In this document: positions 33,188 through 41,023 of the stretch, piece after piece
Position numbering within the stretch: position 1 is the first letter of the stretch
How the letters are laid out: the number at the start of each line of letters is the position of its first letter
From: JAPUME01 sp027294185
GTDB lineage: Bacteria > Acidobacteriota > Terriglobia > UBA7540 > JAPUME01
Length of the DNA: 64,000 bases
Assembly (NCBI GenBank): GCA_963555835.3
Contig: CAUVWZ020000001.1
Coordinates: 372,001-436,000 of the forward strand
Reading direction: 5' to 3'
Made by a program: the position numbers and the translations under genes
Notes under the pieces: generated by a model
Databases searched by the model: none
Seen by the model: the letters and a program-made list of their open reading frames with translations, nothing else
What the model was told of the DNA's origin: nothing

Positions 33188-34342
33188 CTAGTTTCCTGTG
33201 CCCTGCATAACATCCCGGACGGTCTTGAGTTTCTGTGCCTGCTCGGTTGCGAGCTGGTCGATAACCGTGCCCGGAGCAAGCCCGGCGGCCTTTTCAAAGG
33301 CTTCGATGGCTTCGGCGTATTTACGCTCGTCACTGTAGGCTTCGCCCAAACGGAAGTAGTCGATCGGGTCGGGGGAGATGGTCAGACTGACGGCAATCTC
33401 GTACTCCTCCTGCGATTTGGCCGATATGCCTCGCTGGAGATACACAAAGCCCAGCGCCGAGTGGAGCATACTTTTGAAGGTGGCTTTCGTCTTCTCAAAT
33501 TCTTCCGGTAAAACATTGGCAGGTTGAGGTAGAACGTCCACCCTTTCTAGACCATGCCTGGCGTATCGTTCTGCACGGCTCAATTTCTGCGCCATTTCCA
33601 ATCCGCTGCCCTGGAGCTTTTGGGGAAGCGTGTGCGCAACGATGGCCAGGGACGTGACATTATCAGGATCTAGCGCAATAGATTTTTCGCCATTTTCCAC
33701 GACCTTGTCATAGTCGTTCTTTTCCCGATAGGTGGTGGCCAGTGCCGAATAAACGAGGCTCCGAAGCTGGCTTTCAGGGTAATCCTGGAGGAACTTTTCA
33801 GCCAGTGCAATCATCGTGTCGGCGCCCGGTTGGTTGACGGCTTCCTGAAAGGCCGCCTGCTCCTCAAGGGGCACCACCACCGTGCGCAGCGAGGTCTCCT
33901 GAGCGTGCTTGGCCCGGATGGCCTGGGCGCGGGCTTCCATTTTTCCCGCCTCGGCATCCCGGTCCATCTTCCGCAGCAAGCGGGTGTAATTCTCGAGGCT
34001 CATGGCCACGTCGGGGTGCTCCGGTCCCAAGGCCTTCTCATAGATCGCCAGCGAGCGCTTGTAGAGCGGCTCAGCCTGCGCATAGTTGCCCTGGGTGCGG
34101 TATAGCTCCGCCAGGTTGTTGAGGCTGGCGGCCAGGCGTTGGTCTTGTTCTCCGAATTTCCCCGCCTCGCTAATAGCAGTCTTGAATTGCTTCTCGGCCT
34201 CTACATAGTCACCTTGCTGGTACGCCTTCGTGCCAGCGGCGGTGGACTTCTCCCATTTTGTGTCCTGTGCATAGGTAGTAGGAGGCAAGAGAGCCAAACA
34301 CAGCACTCCCGCCAGCAACCAACGTGTCTTGGTTCGTTCCAT
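33188..34342 (-). CDS. Exported tetratricopeptide-repeat protein
   Basis: A 384-residue protein with a signal peptide (WLLAGVLCLALLPPTTYAQD, cleavage near residue 25) and several TPR units: residues 35-75 (GDYVEAEKQFKTAISEAGKF), 80-120 (EPLYKRSLAIYEKALGPEHP, the kinesin-light-chain-like TPR_12 pattern), about 215-250 and 310-350. It should act as a protein-interaction scaffold in the periplasm. Its upstream block (34343-34440) and signal peptide are duplicated at 4670-4859, where the rest of the gene is missing. It lies between a solo IS-A right end and the left end of IS-A. Confidence 0.8.
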   Translation of the reverse strand: MERTKTRWLLAGVLCLALLPPTTYAQDTKWEKSTAAGTKAYQQGDYVEAEKQFKTAISEAGKFGEQDQRLAASLNNLAELYRTQGNYAQAEPLYKRSLAIYEKALGPEHPDVAMSLENYTRLLRKMDRDAEAGKMEARAQAIRAKHAQETSLRTVVVPLEEQAAFQEAVNQPGADTMIALAEKFLQDYPESQLRSLVYSALATTYREKNDYDKVVENGEKSIALDPDNVTSLAIVAHTLPQKLQGSGLEMAQKLSRAERYARHGLERVDVLPQPANVLPEEFEKTKATFKSMLHSALGFVYLQRGISAKSQEEYEIAVSLTISPDPIDYFRLGEAYSDERKYAEAIEAFEKAAGLAPGTVIDQLATEQAQKLKTVRDVMQGTGN

Positions 34343-34428
34343 TTCAGTCCCCTTTTCTGGCAGAAGAAAGTCGTAGCCCGTCGATTCGGTTTCGGAACAA
34401 TTGAGCTAGGGAATACGGGACCCTTGCC

Positions 34429-34770
34429 TCAGATGCGATCGCGGCTCGACTCTGAACGAAGGCGCATGTATTTCAGAGAGGCGCTGACTAAATTGTCCGC
34501 CTGCACATGAGGAAAATCAAGTTCGATTCTATTTATCCAAGTCGGACGGGTCTGCCACCAGCGATTGTGCCAACTTGTATATTTGGTTAATGTGAATCCA
34601 CAAACTTGGGTCCAATTTGAGTCCATTAACTGCCGATACAGTACACTATCGTGATGTAAGATGCAGGACCGACCAAGACGAATCATCAACATAGCATTCT
34701 GGTGATGGTCTCCGGAACCAGCGGTCGAGCGTTTGAATCCCTCCGCGTCTAGAATGTACACACCAGTTTC
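34429..34770 (-). CDS. Possible 3' fragment of an unknown gene cut by IS-A
   Basis: On the minus strand an open frame enters from IS-A and gives about 110 residues (VYILDAEGFKRSTAGSGDHH, LMIRLGRSCILHHDSVLYRQ, WHNRWWQTRPTWINRIELDF) before stop at 34429. The composition looks protein-like but I do not recognise it, and a short part resembles the IS-B left end (around 34540-34575), so it may be chance. Any 5' part would have been displaced by IS-A. Confidence 0.25.
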   Translation of the reverse strand, partial: ETGVYILDAEGFKRSTAGSGDHHQNAMLMIRLGRSCILHHDSVLYRQLMDSNWTQVCGFTLTKYTSWHNRWWQTRPTWINRIELDFPHVQADNLVSASLKYMRLRSESSRDRI

Positions 34771-34836
34771 GACGTGACCGGGTTTTTTTGTTCCAGGTGA
34801 AATGAGAGAGAATTCACCTGAGAAGGAGACCCGATC

Positions 34837-35115
34837 ATGTCGACGAAGAGGTATAAGCCGGAGCAGGTAGTAAACATCCTGCGGCAGATCGAAGTGGAGA
34901 TTGCCAATGGGAAGACCACGCCGCAAGCCTGCCGGGATGCTCAGATCACGGTGCAGACGTACTATCGCTGGCGGAAGGAGTAAGGAGGGTTGAAGGTGGG
35001 CCAGGCGAAGCGGCTGAAGGAACTCGAGAAGGAGAACTCTCGGCTCAAACGGTTGGTGGCTGAACTTTCCTTGGAGAAGCAGGTTTTGCGGGATGTGGCG
35101 CAGGGAAACTTCTAA
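34837..35115 (+). pseudogene. IS-A orfA (helix-turn-helix protein) with internal stop
   Basis: It starts MSTKRYKPEQVVNILRQIEV with the IS3 orfA helix-turn-helix (TPQACRDAQITVQTYYRWRK). Codon 49 is TAA at 34981-34983 where relatives have TAC (W-R-K-E-Y-G-G-L-K), as in IS-B orfA. After the stop the frame continues with the leucine-zipper-like AKRLKELEKENSRLKRLVAE to TAA 35113-35115. Confidence 0.8.
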
Positions 35116-35138
35116 GCCCCGAGCGGCGTCGTTGTGGG

Positions 35139-35981
35139 GTGGAGCATGCCGAGCAAGAGTACGGGATGAGCGAGCGGCATGCCTGCCGGCTGCTGGGGCA
35201 GTGGAGAGGGACACAACGCTATGAACCGATCCAGCGAAGTGACGAGGATGCGCTGAGGCGAGCGATGATCGCCTTGGCGACGCAGTACGGGCGCTATGGC
35301 TATCGACGGATCACGGCGCTGCTGCAAGGTGCAGGCTGGCAGGTAGGCAAGGATCGGGTGCAACAGATCTGGCGACGGGAAGGGCTGAAAGTGCCGCAAA
35401 AACAGAGGCCGCGAGGGCGGTTGTGGTTGAACGACGGTTCCTGTGTGCGGCTGCGGCCGGAGCGAGCGCACCATGTGTGGAGCTACGACTTTGTGAGCGC
35501 CATGACCCACGACGGGAGAAGCCTGCGGCTACTGACGCTGATCGATGAATACACGCGGGAGTGCCTGGCGATCCGCGTGGAACGGAGGATGGGCAGCCAG
35601 GAAGTGATCGACACCTTGGCGGAGGTGATGCTGTGGCGAGGAATCCCGGAGCACCTTCGCTCGGACAACGGCCCGGAGTTCGTGGCCGGGGAGCTGCGGA
35701 AGTGGCTGAGGAATGTGGGGACCGGAACACTGTACATCGAACCCGGGAGTCCCTGGGAGAACGGCTACTGCGAGAGTTTCAATGGGAAGTTGCGGGATGA
35801 ATGTCTAAACGGAGAGATTTTCTACTCTCTGAAGGAGGCCCAGATTGTGATCGAGCAGTGGAGGGTGCAATATAACACCCTGCGGCCGCACTCGGCGCTC
35901 GGCTACCGCCCGCCTGCCCCGGCGGCCGGTAATCCTTACCCGCCACCGAGAACCGTTCCACAGCCCCGGGCTGTGATGTAG
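35139..35981 (+). CDS. IS-A orfB, IS3-family DDE transposase
   Basis: A 280-residue integrase-core transposase (rve). The HTH_21 segment YGRYGYRRITALLQGAGW is followed by the DDE core: D in VWSYDFVSAMTHDGR, D in HLRSDNGPEF, E in NGYCESFNGKLRDE, and the end RPHSALGYRPPAP. In the IS3 family it is made by -1 frameshifting from orfA; the frame is open upstream of ATG 35139 (LSPERRR). Since orfA has a stop before the overlap, the fusion cannot form. Confidence 0.9.
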   Translation: MEHAEQEYGMSERHACRLLGQWRGTQRYEPIQRSDEDALRRAMIALATQYGRYGYRRITALLQGAGWQVGKDRVQQIWRREGLKVPQKQRPRGRLWLNDGSCVRLRPERAHHVWSYDFVSAMTHDGRSLRLLTLIDEYTRECLAIRVERRMGSQEVIDTLAEVMLWRGIPEHLRSDNGPEFVAGELRKWLRNVGTGTLYIEPGSPWENGYCESFNGKLRDECLNGEIFYSLKEAQIVIEQWRVQYNTLRPHSALGYRPPAPAAGNPYPPPRTVPQPRAVM

Positions 35982-36022
35982 ACTCTCTCATTGCTACTGG
36001 TACAAAATCTCGGTCAGGTCAG

Positions 36023-36286
36023 TCAATCCCTAATTTTCTTCACCCTCTCCAGTAAATCAGCGTGCTGGGGGATATCTCTTTCTTCTAGTGACTCCATCGG
36101 AGTTCTCACGGTCAAGGAATTAGTCAGGACCCAATTGCTCGGACTGAACAGCGACTCTCTGTTCGCCACCACAAATCGAGCCAGGTCAATTATTGACCTT
36201 TGTGCTCCAGCCCTGCCCGGTAATACCAAATTCGCAGCATGCTGCGAATTTACCCTGCTCTTGGTACACCTTTTGTTCTTACGCAC
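36023..36286 (-). CDS. Possible short gene or gene fragment, unknown
   Basis: An 87-codon minus-strand frame with SIIDLARFVVANRESLFSPS, NWVLTNSLTVRTPMESLEE and ADLLERVKKIRD ending next to the IS-A right end. The composition is protein-like but no family is recognised. It could be a remnant interrupted by IS-A. Confidence 0.3.
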   Translation of the reverse strand: MRKNKRCTKSRVNSQHAANLVLPGRAGAQRSIIDLARFVVANRESLFSPSNWVLTNSLTVRTPMESLEERDIPQHADLLERVKKIRD

Positions 36287-36344
36287 CTCTCGCGAGTCTA
36301 ATTCTTGGACTTTACTGTGGGTGTGAGAGGAAGGTATGAGCCGC

Positions 36345-36392
36345 TTACTCAGGAAATTTCATCCGCCGCAGGAGGTCCTGGAAGCGGGGGAT
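36345..36392 (-). pseudogene. 3' end of a kinase/TPR gene (RFQDLLRRMKFPE stop)
   Basis: Reads SIPRFQDLLRRMKFPE and TAA on the minus strand, homologous to the tail at 28377. It lies about 75 bp beyond the stop of the CehA-like gene, the same position relative to a passenger gene as at 15968 and 28377. Confidence 0.6.
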
Positions 36393-36465
36393 CGAAGTGG
36401 AGGTCTTGCAGTTCAGGCTATTACAGCCGTACACCGCAACCTTGCAGAAGGTTAGCAGTAAGTCC

Positions 36466-38226
36466 TTAGCGCGCCAAGCGAGTGAAATAGTCCTTCGCCT
36501 TCTGGATCTCTTTGATAAGGGCTGAACTGTTTTTGCGGAGGAGGTCCTCTTCGACAATGTCATAGGGATACCGTTCCAGTCTCTTGGCCAAATTCTCAAT
36601 CTGATCCTCAGCCAGCCGGGCTTTCAAATCTTCCAGCCGGGCCAGCCACGTACGAGCCAAAGCTTTCGCCCGGGGATGGGCTGAGAGCGGAGGCGCGCCT
36701 TTCAACGTTACATAAACCGGAGCGGAGTGTGCCTCTGACGTCGGGCGCATCGTGCGGTGAATAAGACCGCTCAGCGGATTTATTTCCCCCAGCTTGCTTC
36801 CAAAAGCACGAACAGCCAGCCAGGAAGCCTCTTGAACCTTGTGTTCAAACTGGAAGCGGATCTCGGCCGACTCGCCCGTTCTCGGGAAACTGCGCAACAT
36901 CTGCCCGTTCTCAATGACCTCGAGACGCTCCACGTCATCCCACGTCGGATCAAAGCGCACACGGCCTTCTACCAGCACCGAACCGGGTCTATCCAGGATG
37001 AGTTTTTCCCCCATCCCCTTCCCTTTGACTCGAAACTCGAGGATGGGGCCATTGGTTACAAAGGTCCTGCCGCGACGTACCCCCTCCAGCCAGATCTCGT
37101 AGGTGAAGGCGCCTTCGACCTTCGTATAAAATCTCTCTCGGCCCGGAATACTAGCACCTCCACACGGATAATCCGTCCCTGCCGTGGGTGTCAGGCGAAA
37201 GCCCGTGTTGAGAATGTCATACCAAGAATTGTAGATCGCACGATTGAACTGTAATACCTCGAGAAAGCTCAGCAAACCGTGCGGTAGGTCGATGCTAAGC
37301 CCATAATGACCACCCAGGAAATCCGTTCCGTAATGTGCGTAACCACTCAGGGCTCCTTGCCGCCGCGCCTCTTCCCAGACCAATCGGTAGATCAAATAAT
37401 TCTCGGGGAAATTGATAGCCGAGCGGGCTCCCAACGTGATGGTGTGGCCCAGAAAATGGGTACGGGGGTTTTCCTGGCCCGTGGCCAATATATAGCCCCC
37501 CTCACGGTAAATGCTTTCGGGCCCGTGGGCATACTGGAGGGTGTTATGAAAGACCCTCGACAGCCCCCACTGCAAGAGGTTGGCCACGTGGATATCTTCG
37601 GCCTGCATCCACTTTGAAATAAATGGATTGAGCTCCTTGATGGGTCGAGCGATGTGCAGATGATCGTCAGCGCTGTACCAGCCCTGCTCGGGCATATTGA
37701 TCCAGCGCGACATACCCACTGTCAGTTTAGTCGTCCCATCAGCCTCGATGTGGACATCCCGTTTCTGCACATGGTATTCAGGCCCTTTGTAGATCGTCAA
37801 TTTGTAATCGCCGGGCTGCAAGGAAATTTCTGACTTTCCGACGCTATAAAACTGGGTAGTGCCCGTGAAAGGGTTCTCCACTTTCTTTGTTAGCAGGGCC
37901 ACCGCCCGTTCAAAGGTCAGATCTGCCGGCACCAAGCGATCCGTACAGTCACCATCGACAGGCAAAGCATCCAGGGCTACATGGCCGTTACCCTGAGCGT
38001 CGAGCAACTGAACGCGAGCGGGTGTAGGCTGGTCGGATTCCCCATCCACAATGGATAACTGCAGTAGTCCGGGTTTGAGTTGTGCAAATCCGAGGGGAGT
38101 ATTCCCGAGACCGATAGAGATCAAAATCAGGAGCGACGCGGCCAACCAAGGGTGGAAGTATTCCACAGTCTTGTAGCCCCAAGAGAATTTGGACCAGCTC
38201 ATTTCTTGTTTCCTAACCTTCCTCAC
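36466..38226 (-). CDS. CehA/McbA family (PHP-type) metallohydrolase, exported
   Basis: A 586-residue protein with an N-terminal hydrophobic export signal (HPWLAASLLILISIGLG, residues 25-42). A carboxypeptidase-regulatory-like beta domain follows (residues 50-175, QPGDYKLTIYKGPEY), then a PHP-type hydrolase domain with the metal motif D-D-H-L-H in YSADDHLHIARP near residue 187, GYAHYGTDFLGGHYG, and the late PTAGTDYP and FVTNGP motifs. The CehA/McbA family includes carbaryl hydrolase, but most members are uncharacterised exported hydrolases. C-terminal 80 residues are helical. It is divergent from glpX, with an inverted repeat between them, and is followed by a kinase tail. Alternative start ATG at residue 9 (MSWSKFS). 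Confidence 0.75.
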   Translation of the reverse strand: MRKVRKQEMSWSKFSWGYKTVEYFHPWLAASLLILISIGLGNTPLGFAQLKPGLLQLSIVDGESDQPTPARVQLLDAQGNGHVALDALPVDGDCTDRLVPADLTFERAVALLTKKVENPFTGTTQFYSVGKSEISLQPGDYKLTIYKGPEYHVQKRDVHIEADGTTKLTVGMSRWINMPEQGWYSADDHLHIARPIKELNPFISKWMQAEDIHVANLLQWGLSRVFHNTLQYAHGPESIYREGGYILATGQENPRTHFLGHTITLGARSAINFPENYLIYRLVWEEARRQGALSGYAHYGTDFLGGHYGLSIDLPHGLLSFLEVLQFNRAIYNSWYDILNTGFRLTPTAGTDYPCGGASIPGRERFYTKVEGAFTYEIWLEGVRRGRTFVTNGPILEFRVKGKGMGEKLILDRPGSVLVEGRVRFDPTWDDVERLEVIENGQMLRSFPRTGESAEIRFQFEHKVQEASWLAVRAFGSKLGEINPLSGLIHRTMRPTSEAHSAPVYVTLKGAPPLSAHPRAKALARTWLARLEDLKARLAEDQIENLAKRLERYPYDIVEEDLLRKNSSALIKEIQKAKDYFTRLAR

Positions 38227-38298
38227 CTCAATCGACGGACGATTGAACGAACGATAGCTATAGAAAATCTAAACCTACTCTGCAGACGGGGTACAGCC

Positions 38299-38589
38299 GG
38301 AATTCCCGATTTCAACTTTTCCTTTGCGCACAATTATACACCCGTCGCCCTCTTGTGCCAAACTCACATCACCATGGCCGCGCAGGGGGGGGTGGGGCAA
38401 CAACAGGGGGGGTATAGTGCTTCCCCCGTCAACGCGAAGGGGGGGTAATGATAGCACCCCCTGTTTCTACCCCACCCCCACCCGGCGCGCGATGCCACCC
38501 AGAAAAGGCCATGGCGATTTGAGCTTGTTGCGGGAGGGGAGCTGGCGTATGATTTTGCGCAAAGGAAAAGTTGAAATCAGAAATTCCCG
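38299..38589. repeat. Long imperfect inverted repeat between divergent genes
   Basis: Left arm 38299-38379 and right arm 38510-38589 are reverse complements over about 80 bp, with a perfect core at 38310-38332 / 38558-38580 (minus or plus strand reading AAGGAAAAGTTGAAATC). Arms are separated by G/C-run DNA with TGTTTCTACCCCACCCC, related to repeat Y. Each divergent gene thus has the same upstream sequence in the same orientation. Confidence 0.7.
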
Positions 38590-38625
38590 GTTGAAGCTTA
38601 TCGGCTTTGACTGAAGGGAAAAGTA

Positions 38626-39606
38626 ATGGAAAGAGAACTGTCTCGCGAATTCCTAAGGGTTGTCGAAGAGGCTGCCATCGCAGCGGCCAGACTCATGGGT
38701 ACGGGAGATCGAAATCGTGCAGATCAGGTCGCCGTCGAAGCGATGCGGAGGGTAATGGACAGCGTTCCGATGCAAGGAACGATCGTGATCGGCGAAGGGG
38801 AACGCGATCAAGCCCCGATGCTTTACATTGGCGAAAAGGTGGGGATGAGGGGTGACTCGAAAGATGAATCTCCCGAGGTGGACATCGCGGTGGACCCTCT
38901 GGAAGGGACAAACCTATGTGCCACCGGCGCACACGGAGCGATTACAGTGCTGGCCAGTTCCGAGAAAGACGGCCTTTTGCACGCCCCGGATTGCTACATG
39001 GAAAAAATCATCGTGGGGCCTTCGGCGAAGGGAGCCGTGCGCATCGATGCTCCCGTGCGGGAAAATCTTCGTGCTATCGCCAAAAGCCTGGATCGTGAAG
39101 TGGAGGACATCGTCGTCATTGTGCTGGAACGGGATCGACACGCCAAGCTGATCCACGAGATTCTTGCTGCCGGCGCACGCATCCGTCTCATTTCCGATGG
39201 GGACCTGTCGGCAGGTATCACGGTGGCTCTCCGGGGAACGGGAGTTCACGCCGTGATGGGGATTGGCGGCGCCCCAGAGGGAGTTCTTACCGCCGCCGCG
39301 CTTCGCTGCCTGAATGGAGAAATTCAGGCCAAGCTACTAGTGAAAGACGAGCAACAGGCCGAGAGGATGCAAGCTATGGGAATCAAGGATGTAAAGAAGA
39401 TTTACACTACCGAAGACTTAGCTCCGGGAAAGAACATCGTCTTTGCCGCCACCGGTGTGACGGAGGGAACGCTACTCAAAGGGGTGAGATTTTTCGCCTA
39501 TGGCATCCGAACCCATTCACTAGTGATGAACTTGTCTCATCGCCAAGTCCGTTTTGTGGATACGGTCCACTTGGCCGACCGACCCGATGTTTCCATTCGT
39601 CTGTGA
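38626..39606 (+). CDS. glpX: Class II fructose-1,6-bisphosphatase
   Basis: A 326-residue GlpX-type enzyme that hydrolyses fructose 1,6-bisphosphate to fructose 6-phosphate in gluconeogenesis, in the cytoplasm. Signature blocks: AAIAAARLMGTGDRNRADQV, GTIVIGEGERDQAPMLYIGE (metal-binding E-G-E-x-D), VDIAVDPLEGTNLCATGAHG (metal-binding D-P-L-E-G-T), a catalytic-region RIRLISDGDLSAGI, and GIGGAPEGVLTAAALRC. Length is normal. It is divergent from the CehA-like gene across the inverted repeat and followed by IS-B. A core metabolic gene inside an accessory region. Confidence 0.95.
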   Translation: MERELSREFLRVVEEAAIAAARLMGTGDRNRADQVAVEAMRRVMDSVPMQGTIVIGEGERDQAPMLYIGEKVGMRGDSKDESPEVDIAVDPLEGTNLCATGAHGAITVLASSEKDGLLHAPDCYMEKIIVGPSAKGAVRIDAPVRENLRAIAKSLDREVEDIVVIVLERDRHAKLIHEILAAGARIRLISDGDLSAGITVALRGTGVHAVMGIGGAPEGVLTAAALRCLNGEIQAKLLVKDEQQAERMQAMGIKDVKKIYTTEDLAPGKNIVFAATGVTEGTLLKGVRFFAYGIRTHSLVMNLSHRQVRFVDTVHLADRPDVSIRL

Positions 39607-39678
39607 GGAAACGTCAACAGACCGGGAGACTCTTTACGAGGGAGTGACCTGCCCCCAGTGATTGTACCAACTCGTATG

Positions 39679-40575
39679 TTAGTTCAGCGGTAATTCTGTC
39701 CCTAGGTCGGGAGGCAGCTGCCTCCCGAGCAGCGGCGGGATTTCCATGGTCTCCGGTGCCGGTGGACGATAACCAAGAGCACTGTGAGGTCGAACCCTGT
39801 TGTAGTGTCGCCTCCACTGCTCGATTAACACCTTCGCTTCCTGCAAGGTGTAGAAGATCTCCCGGTCGAGCAACTCGTCTCGGAGCTTCCCATTAAAGCT
39901 CTCGTTGTAGCCGTTCTCCCAGGGACTCCCGGGTTGGATGTAGAGCGTCTTCACTCCGATTCGCCCCAGCCACTCTCGTAGAGCTTGGGCGCAGAACTCC
40001 GGGCCATTATCCGAGCGAAGGTGCTCGGGCGGACCTCGGAGAACGAACAGATCGGCCAGTAGCTGCACGACATCGTCGGATCGAATCTGGCGGGCCACCT
40101 GGATAGCCAGACATTCCCGAGTGTACTCATCGATGACCGTCAACAACCGGAAAGCCCTCCCGTCGTGAGTGCGGGCTTGGACGAAGTCGTAAGCCCAGAC
40201 GTGGTTCGGACTGCAGGGGCGCAGACGAACGCACGATCCGTCGTTGAGCCAAAGGCGTCCACGCTTCGGCTGTTTCTGCGGCACTCTCAACCCCTCCCGC
40301 CTCCAGATGCGCTCCACTCTCTTATGGTTGACCCTCCACCCGGCTCGCCGCAGCAAGGCCGTGACCCGACGATAGCCATAGCGACCAAACCGACCGGCCA
40401 GGGTGACGATGGCCCTCGTCAGGGCATCCTCGTCGGGAGCAGCAATGCATCGATGGCGCTGGGTGGACCGGGGTTGGCTGAGCACTCGACAAGCCCGGCG
40501 TTCCGAGACACCCAACGCCTTACAGACATGCGCCGCCCACTGCCGGCGACGCGCCGGGCTTAGCCGTTTCCCCTT
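39679..40575 (-). CDS. IS-B orfB, IS3-family DDE transposase
   Basis: About 299 residues read in the frame reached by -1 slippage at the end of orfA (KGKRLSPARRRQWAAHVCKA). It has HTH_21 (FGRYGYRRVTALLRRAGW) and the rve core with D in VWAYDFVQARTHDGR, D in HLRSDNGPEF and E in NGYNESFNGKLRDE, ending near RPHSALGYRPPAPE. The full catalytic set is present. Close to IS-A orfB but clearly distinct. Confidence 0.9.
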   Translation of the reverse strand, partial: KGKRLSPARRRQWAAHVCKALGVSERRACRVLSQPRSTQRHRCIAAPDEDALTRAIVTLAGRFGRYGYRRVTALLRRAGWRVNHKRVERIWRREGLRVPQKQPKRGRLWLNDGSCVRLRPCSPNHVWAYDFVQARTHDGRAFRLLTVIDEYTRECLAIQVARQIRSDDVVQLLADLFVLRGPPEHLRSDNGPEFCAQALREWLGRIGVKTLYIQPGSPWENGYNESFNGKLRDELLDREIFYTLQEAKVLIEQWRRHYNRVRPHSALGYRPPAPETMEIPPLLGRQLPPDLGTELPLN

Positions 40576-40838
40576 GTGACCTCCTGCAGAATCTGCTTGT
40601 CCAAGGTCAGGTCTGCAACCGCTCTCCTCAAGCGAGTGTTCTCCTGCTCGAGGACCTTCAACCGCTTGGCCTGATCCATCTTTAGACCGCCGTACTCCTT
40701 TCGCCAGCGGTAATAGGTCTGCTCGGTCACCCCCAACCACCGGCACACCTCGGCTACGCTGCGACCCTGGGCAAGTTCCACTTCGGTCTCTCGAAGTTTA
40801 CCGATAATTTGTTCGATCGAATGCTTCCTCTTGACCAT
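40560..40838 (-). CDS. IS-B orfA (helix-turn-helix protein)
   Basis: A 92-residue orfA: MVKRKHSIEQIIGKLRETEV, helix-turn-helix RSVAEVCRWLGVTEQTYYRW, and a C-terminal coiled coil (RLKVLEQENTRLRRAVADLT). It ends ...EVTRGNG, overlapping orfB in the -1 frame near the run AAGGGGAAACGG, the likely slippage region. It binds the IS ends and is fused to orfB in the active transposase. Confidence 0.9.
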   Translation of the reverse strand: MVKRKHSIEQIIGKLRETEVELAQGRSVAEVCRWLGVTEQTYYRWRKEYGGLKMDQAKRLKVLEQENTRLRRAVADLTLDKQILQEVTRGNG

Positions 40839-40971
40839 CCTGACCTCCCTATTCCAGGTCCAACTCTAACATTAGAACTGGACCGGTTTGAGGGGGTCAC
40901 GTCACTTTCCGAACATTGCCCTGGAACCCGCAAAATGGTTTCCGTGAACTCATCTGTAAGTGTACGGCCAT

Positions 40972-40996
40972 GTAATGTAACGTTACGTTACATTAC
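40972..40996. promoter_or_regulatory. Perfect 12-1-12 palindrome, possible operator
   Basis: GTAATGTAACGT, one T, then ACGTTACATTAC, centred at 40984, with two more matching pairs outside after one mismatch. It lies between the IS-B end and the stop of the 41024 gene. It lacks GC content for a terminator and looks like a dimeric regulator site. Confidence 0.5.
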
Positions 40997-41023
40997 GTGG
41001 TTCGCATCGTTTCAGCGCTAACA

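Larger units (their letters stand above)
34771..36020 (+). mobile_element. IS-A: IS3-family insertion sequence
   Basis: A 1.25-kb element with imperfect terminal inverted repeats (left GACGTGACCGGGTTTTTTTG, right end as reverse complement GACCTGACCGAGATTTTGTA). It contains orfA and orfB of the IS3 family. orfA carries a nonsense codon, so the copy is probably inactive. Solo right ends at 19973 and 32886 and a solo left end at 21153 show earlier activity. No target duplication is evident. Confidence 0.8.
39645..40899 (-). mobile_element. IS-B: complete IS3-family insertion sequence
   Basis: A 1255-bp element beginning TGACCTGCCCCCAGTGATTG and ending with the complement of TGACCCCCTCAAACCGGTCC. 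It has orfA and orfB in the overlapping -1 arrangement, both uninterrupted, so it may be active. A solo end of a relative lies at 31756-31795. No obvious target duplication. Confidence 0.8.

Noticed and set aside
34429..35214. A 261-codon minus-strand frame across the IS-A left end
   Set aside because: Its first 145 codons are the antisense of IS-A orfA and orfB; only the part outside the IS (34429-34770) might be a remnant, and it is listed as such.
38400..38440. A further kinase-type promoter upstream of the CehA-like gene
   Set aside because: TTGACG is present but the TATACC-like box follows after only 10 bp and no kinase start is found downstream.
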